NCBI GenBank assembly: GCA_016711435.1
Contig: JADJSY010000055.1
Span: forward strand, 1 to 46,585
Length of the DNA: 46,585 bases
Source of the DNA: Lewinellaceae bacterium
GTDB taxonomy: Bacteria > Bacteroidota > Bacteroidia > Chitinophagales > Saprospiraceae
Reading direction: 5' to 3'
Part shown: positions 46,145-46,585 of the stretch, in pieces
How positions within the stretch are numbered: position 1 is the stretch's first letter
Layout of the letters: every line of letters starts with the position of its first letter
The notes under the pieces: model-generated
Told to the model about the DNA's origin: nothing
Databases searched by the model: none
What the model saw: only the letters and a program-made list of their open reading frames with translations
Program-made: the position numbers and the translations under genes

Positions 46145-46585
46145 ATCACGACCTTACTACTTAACACCACACCTCTCAGGACCTGTTCCAACGGCGTCCA
46201 GGCAGTACAGGATGTCGCTCGATCCAATCCCACGCGGTATGTACGACCTACTCGGTCCCAACGACGCGGGCAAAGCACCTGATGCGCCGCTCGCCACCTT
46301 GCGGGAAGCCGACTCTGGCGCTACCACACTCGGCGACATCAGTGTGTTTGCGGGATAAGACGCCGTACGCCGGGTGCTTGGTTATTTGCCCCGGAATTCG
46401 GCATTTATCCGCGTGTTCAATAATCGATATGCAAGACCGCTCAGCCACCCTGAAAAGGTATCGCCGGCCAATCAGCGCGAAGGAGTGCGTCTCGCCCTGC
46501 TCCGGCGTCAACCTCTGGGAGCACCGCAAAAAAAAAGCAGTTTCCTCCTCATTCCGGCGGCATGCGCCAGCGTTTCTGGCATTGC
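46145..46585 (+). pseudogene. ABC transporter ATP-binding protein, N-terminal part, degraded sequence
   Basis: The fragments NGVQAVQDV, PRGMYDLLGPNDAGK (a damaged Walker A, expected GPNGAGKST), LATLREADSG, RRVLGYLP and, near the right end, SGGMRQRF-like sequence (frame-shifted at 46554-46575) are in the order of an ABC-2 type ATPase. Several indels and substitutions break it within 440 bases, and the C-terminus is outside the window. Quality of sequence rather than biology is the likeliest cause. Confidence 0.6.

Overview
The window (46,585 bases, roughly half G+C) looks like a chromosomal segment of a member of the Bacteroidota, most likely Saprospiraceae-like. The evidence is a secreted xylanase with a type IX secretion-type tail, an Oar-like TonB-dependent receptor, exact TAnnTTTG -7 promoter elements, almost no Shine-Dalgarno sequences, and a TPR-CHAT protein beside an ECF sigma factor. 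No rRNA, tRNA, CRISPR array or transposase was seen.

Layout. 1-3.6 kb: lipoprotein fragment, GH10 xylanase and thymidine kinase, all on minus. 3.7-5.9 kb: conserved proline-rich protein and enolase. 6.0-7.4 kb: paaC and paaB, without paaA. 7.7-11.7 kb: three cell-envelope proteins. 11.8-15.1 kb: tilS overlapping an LTA-synthase-like sulfatase. 15.2-17.7 kb: VOC protein and two esterases. 17.8-23.8 kb: ECF sigma factor, TPR partner, a YhcG/DUF1016 nuclease that looks inserted, and a 1062-aa TPR-CHAT protein. 23.8-27.8 kb: exported proteins and a serine hydrolase. 27.8-32.4 kb: an RNA-repair cassette on minus (HD-Pnk, RNA ligase, and an HNH protein fused to what looks like a dead RNA-ligase domain), preceded by a lipoprotein and a TonB-domain protein. 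31.9-34.5 kb: small proteins, two of which share a paralogous tail. 34.6-40.6 kb: Hsp20, AI-2E transporter, CoA transferase, GT39-type membrane protein and a GNAT. 40.7-46.6 kb: TonB receptor, DEAD-box helicase and the start of an ABC ATPase.

Two themes run across the window. First, most intergenic gaps hold arrays of short degenerate repeats, usually with a 7-base period. Each gap uses its own word, the arrays are often arranged as long inverted repeats around a GGTGGTA-type core, and many begin at or within a few bases of a stop codon. Nested palindromic MITE-like elements are also present. Second, at least a dozen genes, including enolase, carry single-base indels, often at homopolymers, and the last 2 kb is much worse. 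This points to an imperfectly polished long-read sequence, so the broken genes are described here as whole genes with probable sequence errors.

The most interesting system candidate is the RNA-repair cassette at 27.86-30.59 kb. An HD-Pnk end-healing enzyme and a ligase with an intact KxDG motif sit with an HNH protein whose C-terminal half aligns by eye to the ligase but lacks the catalytic lysine.
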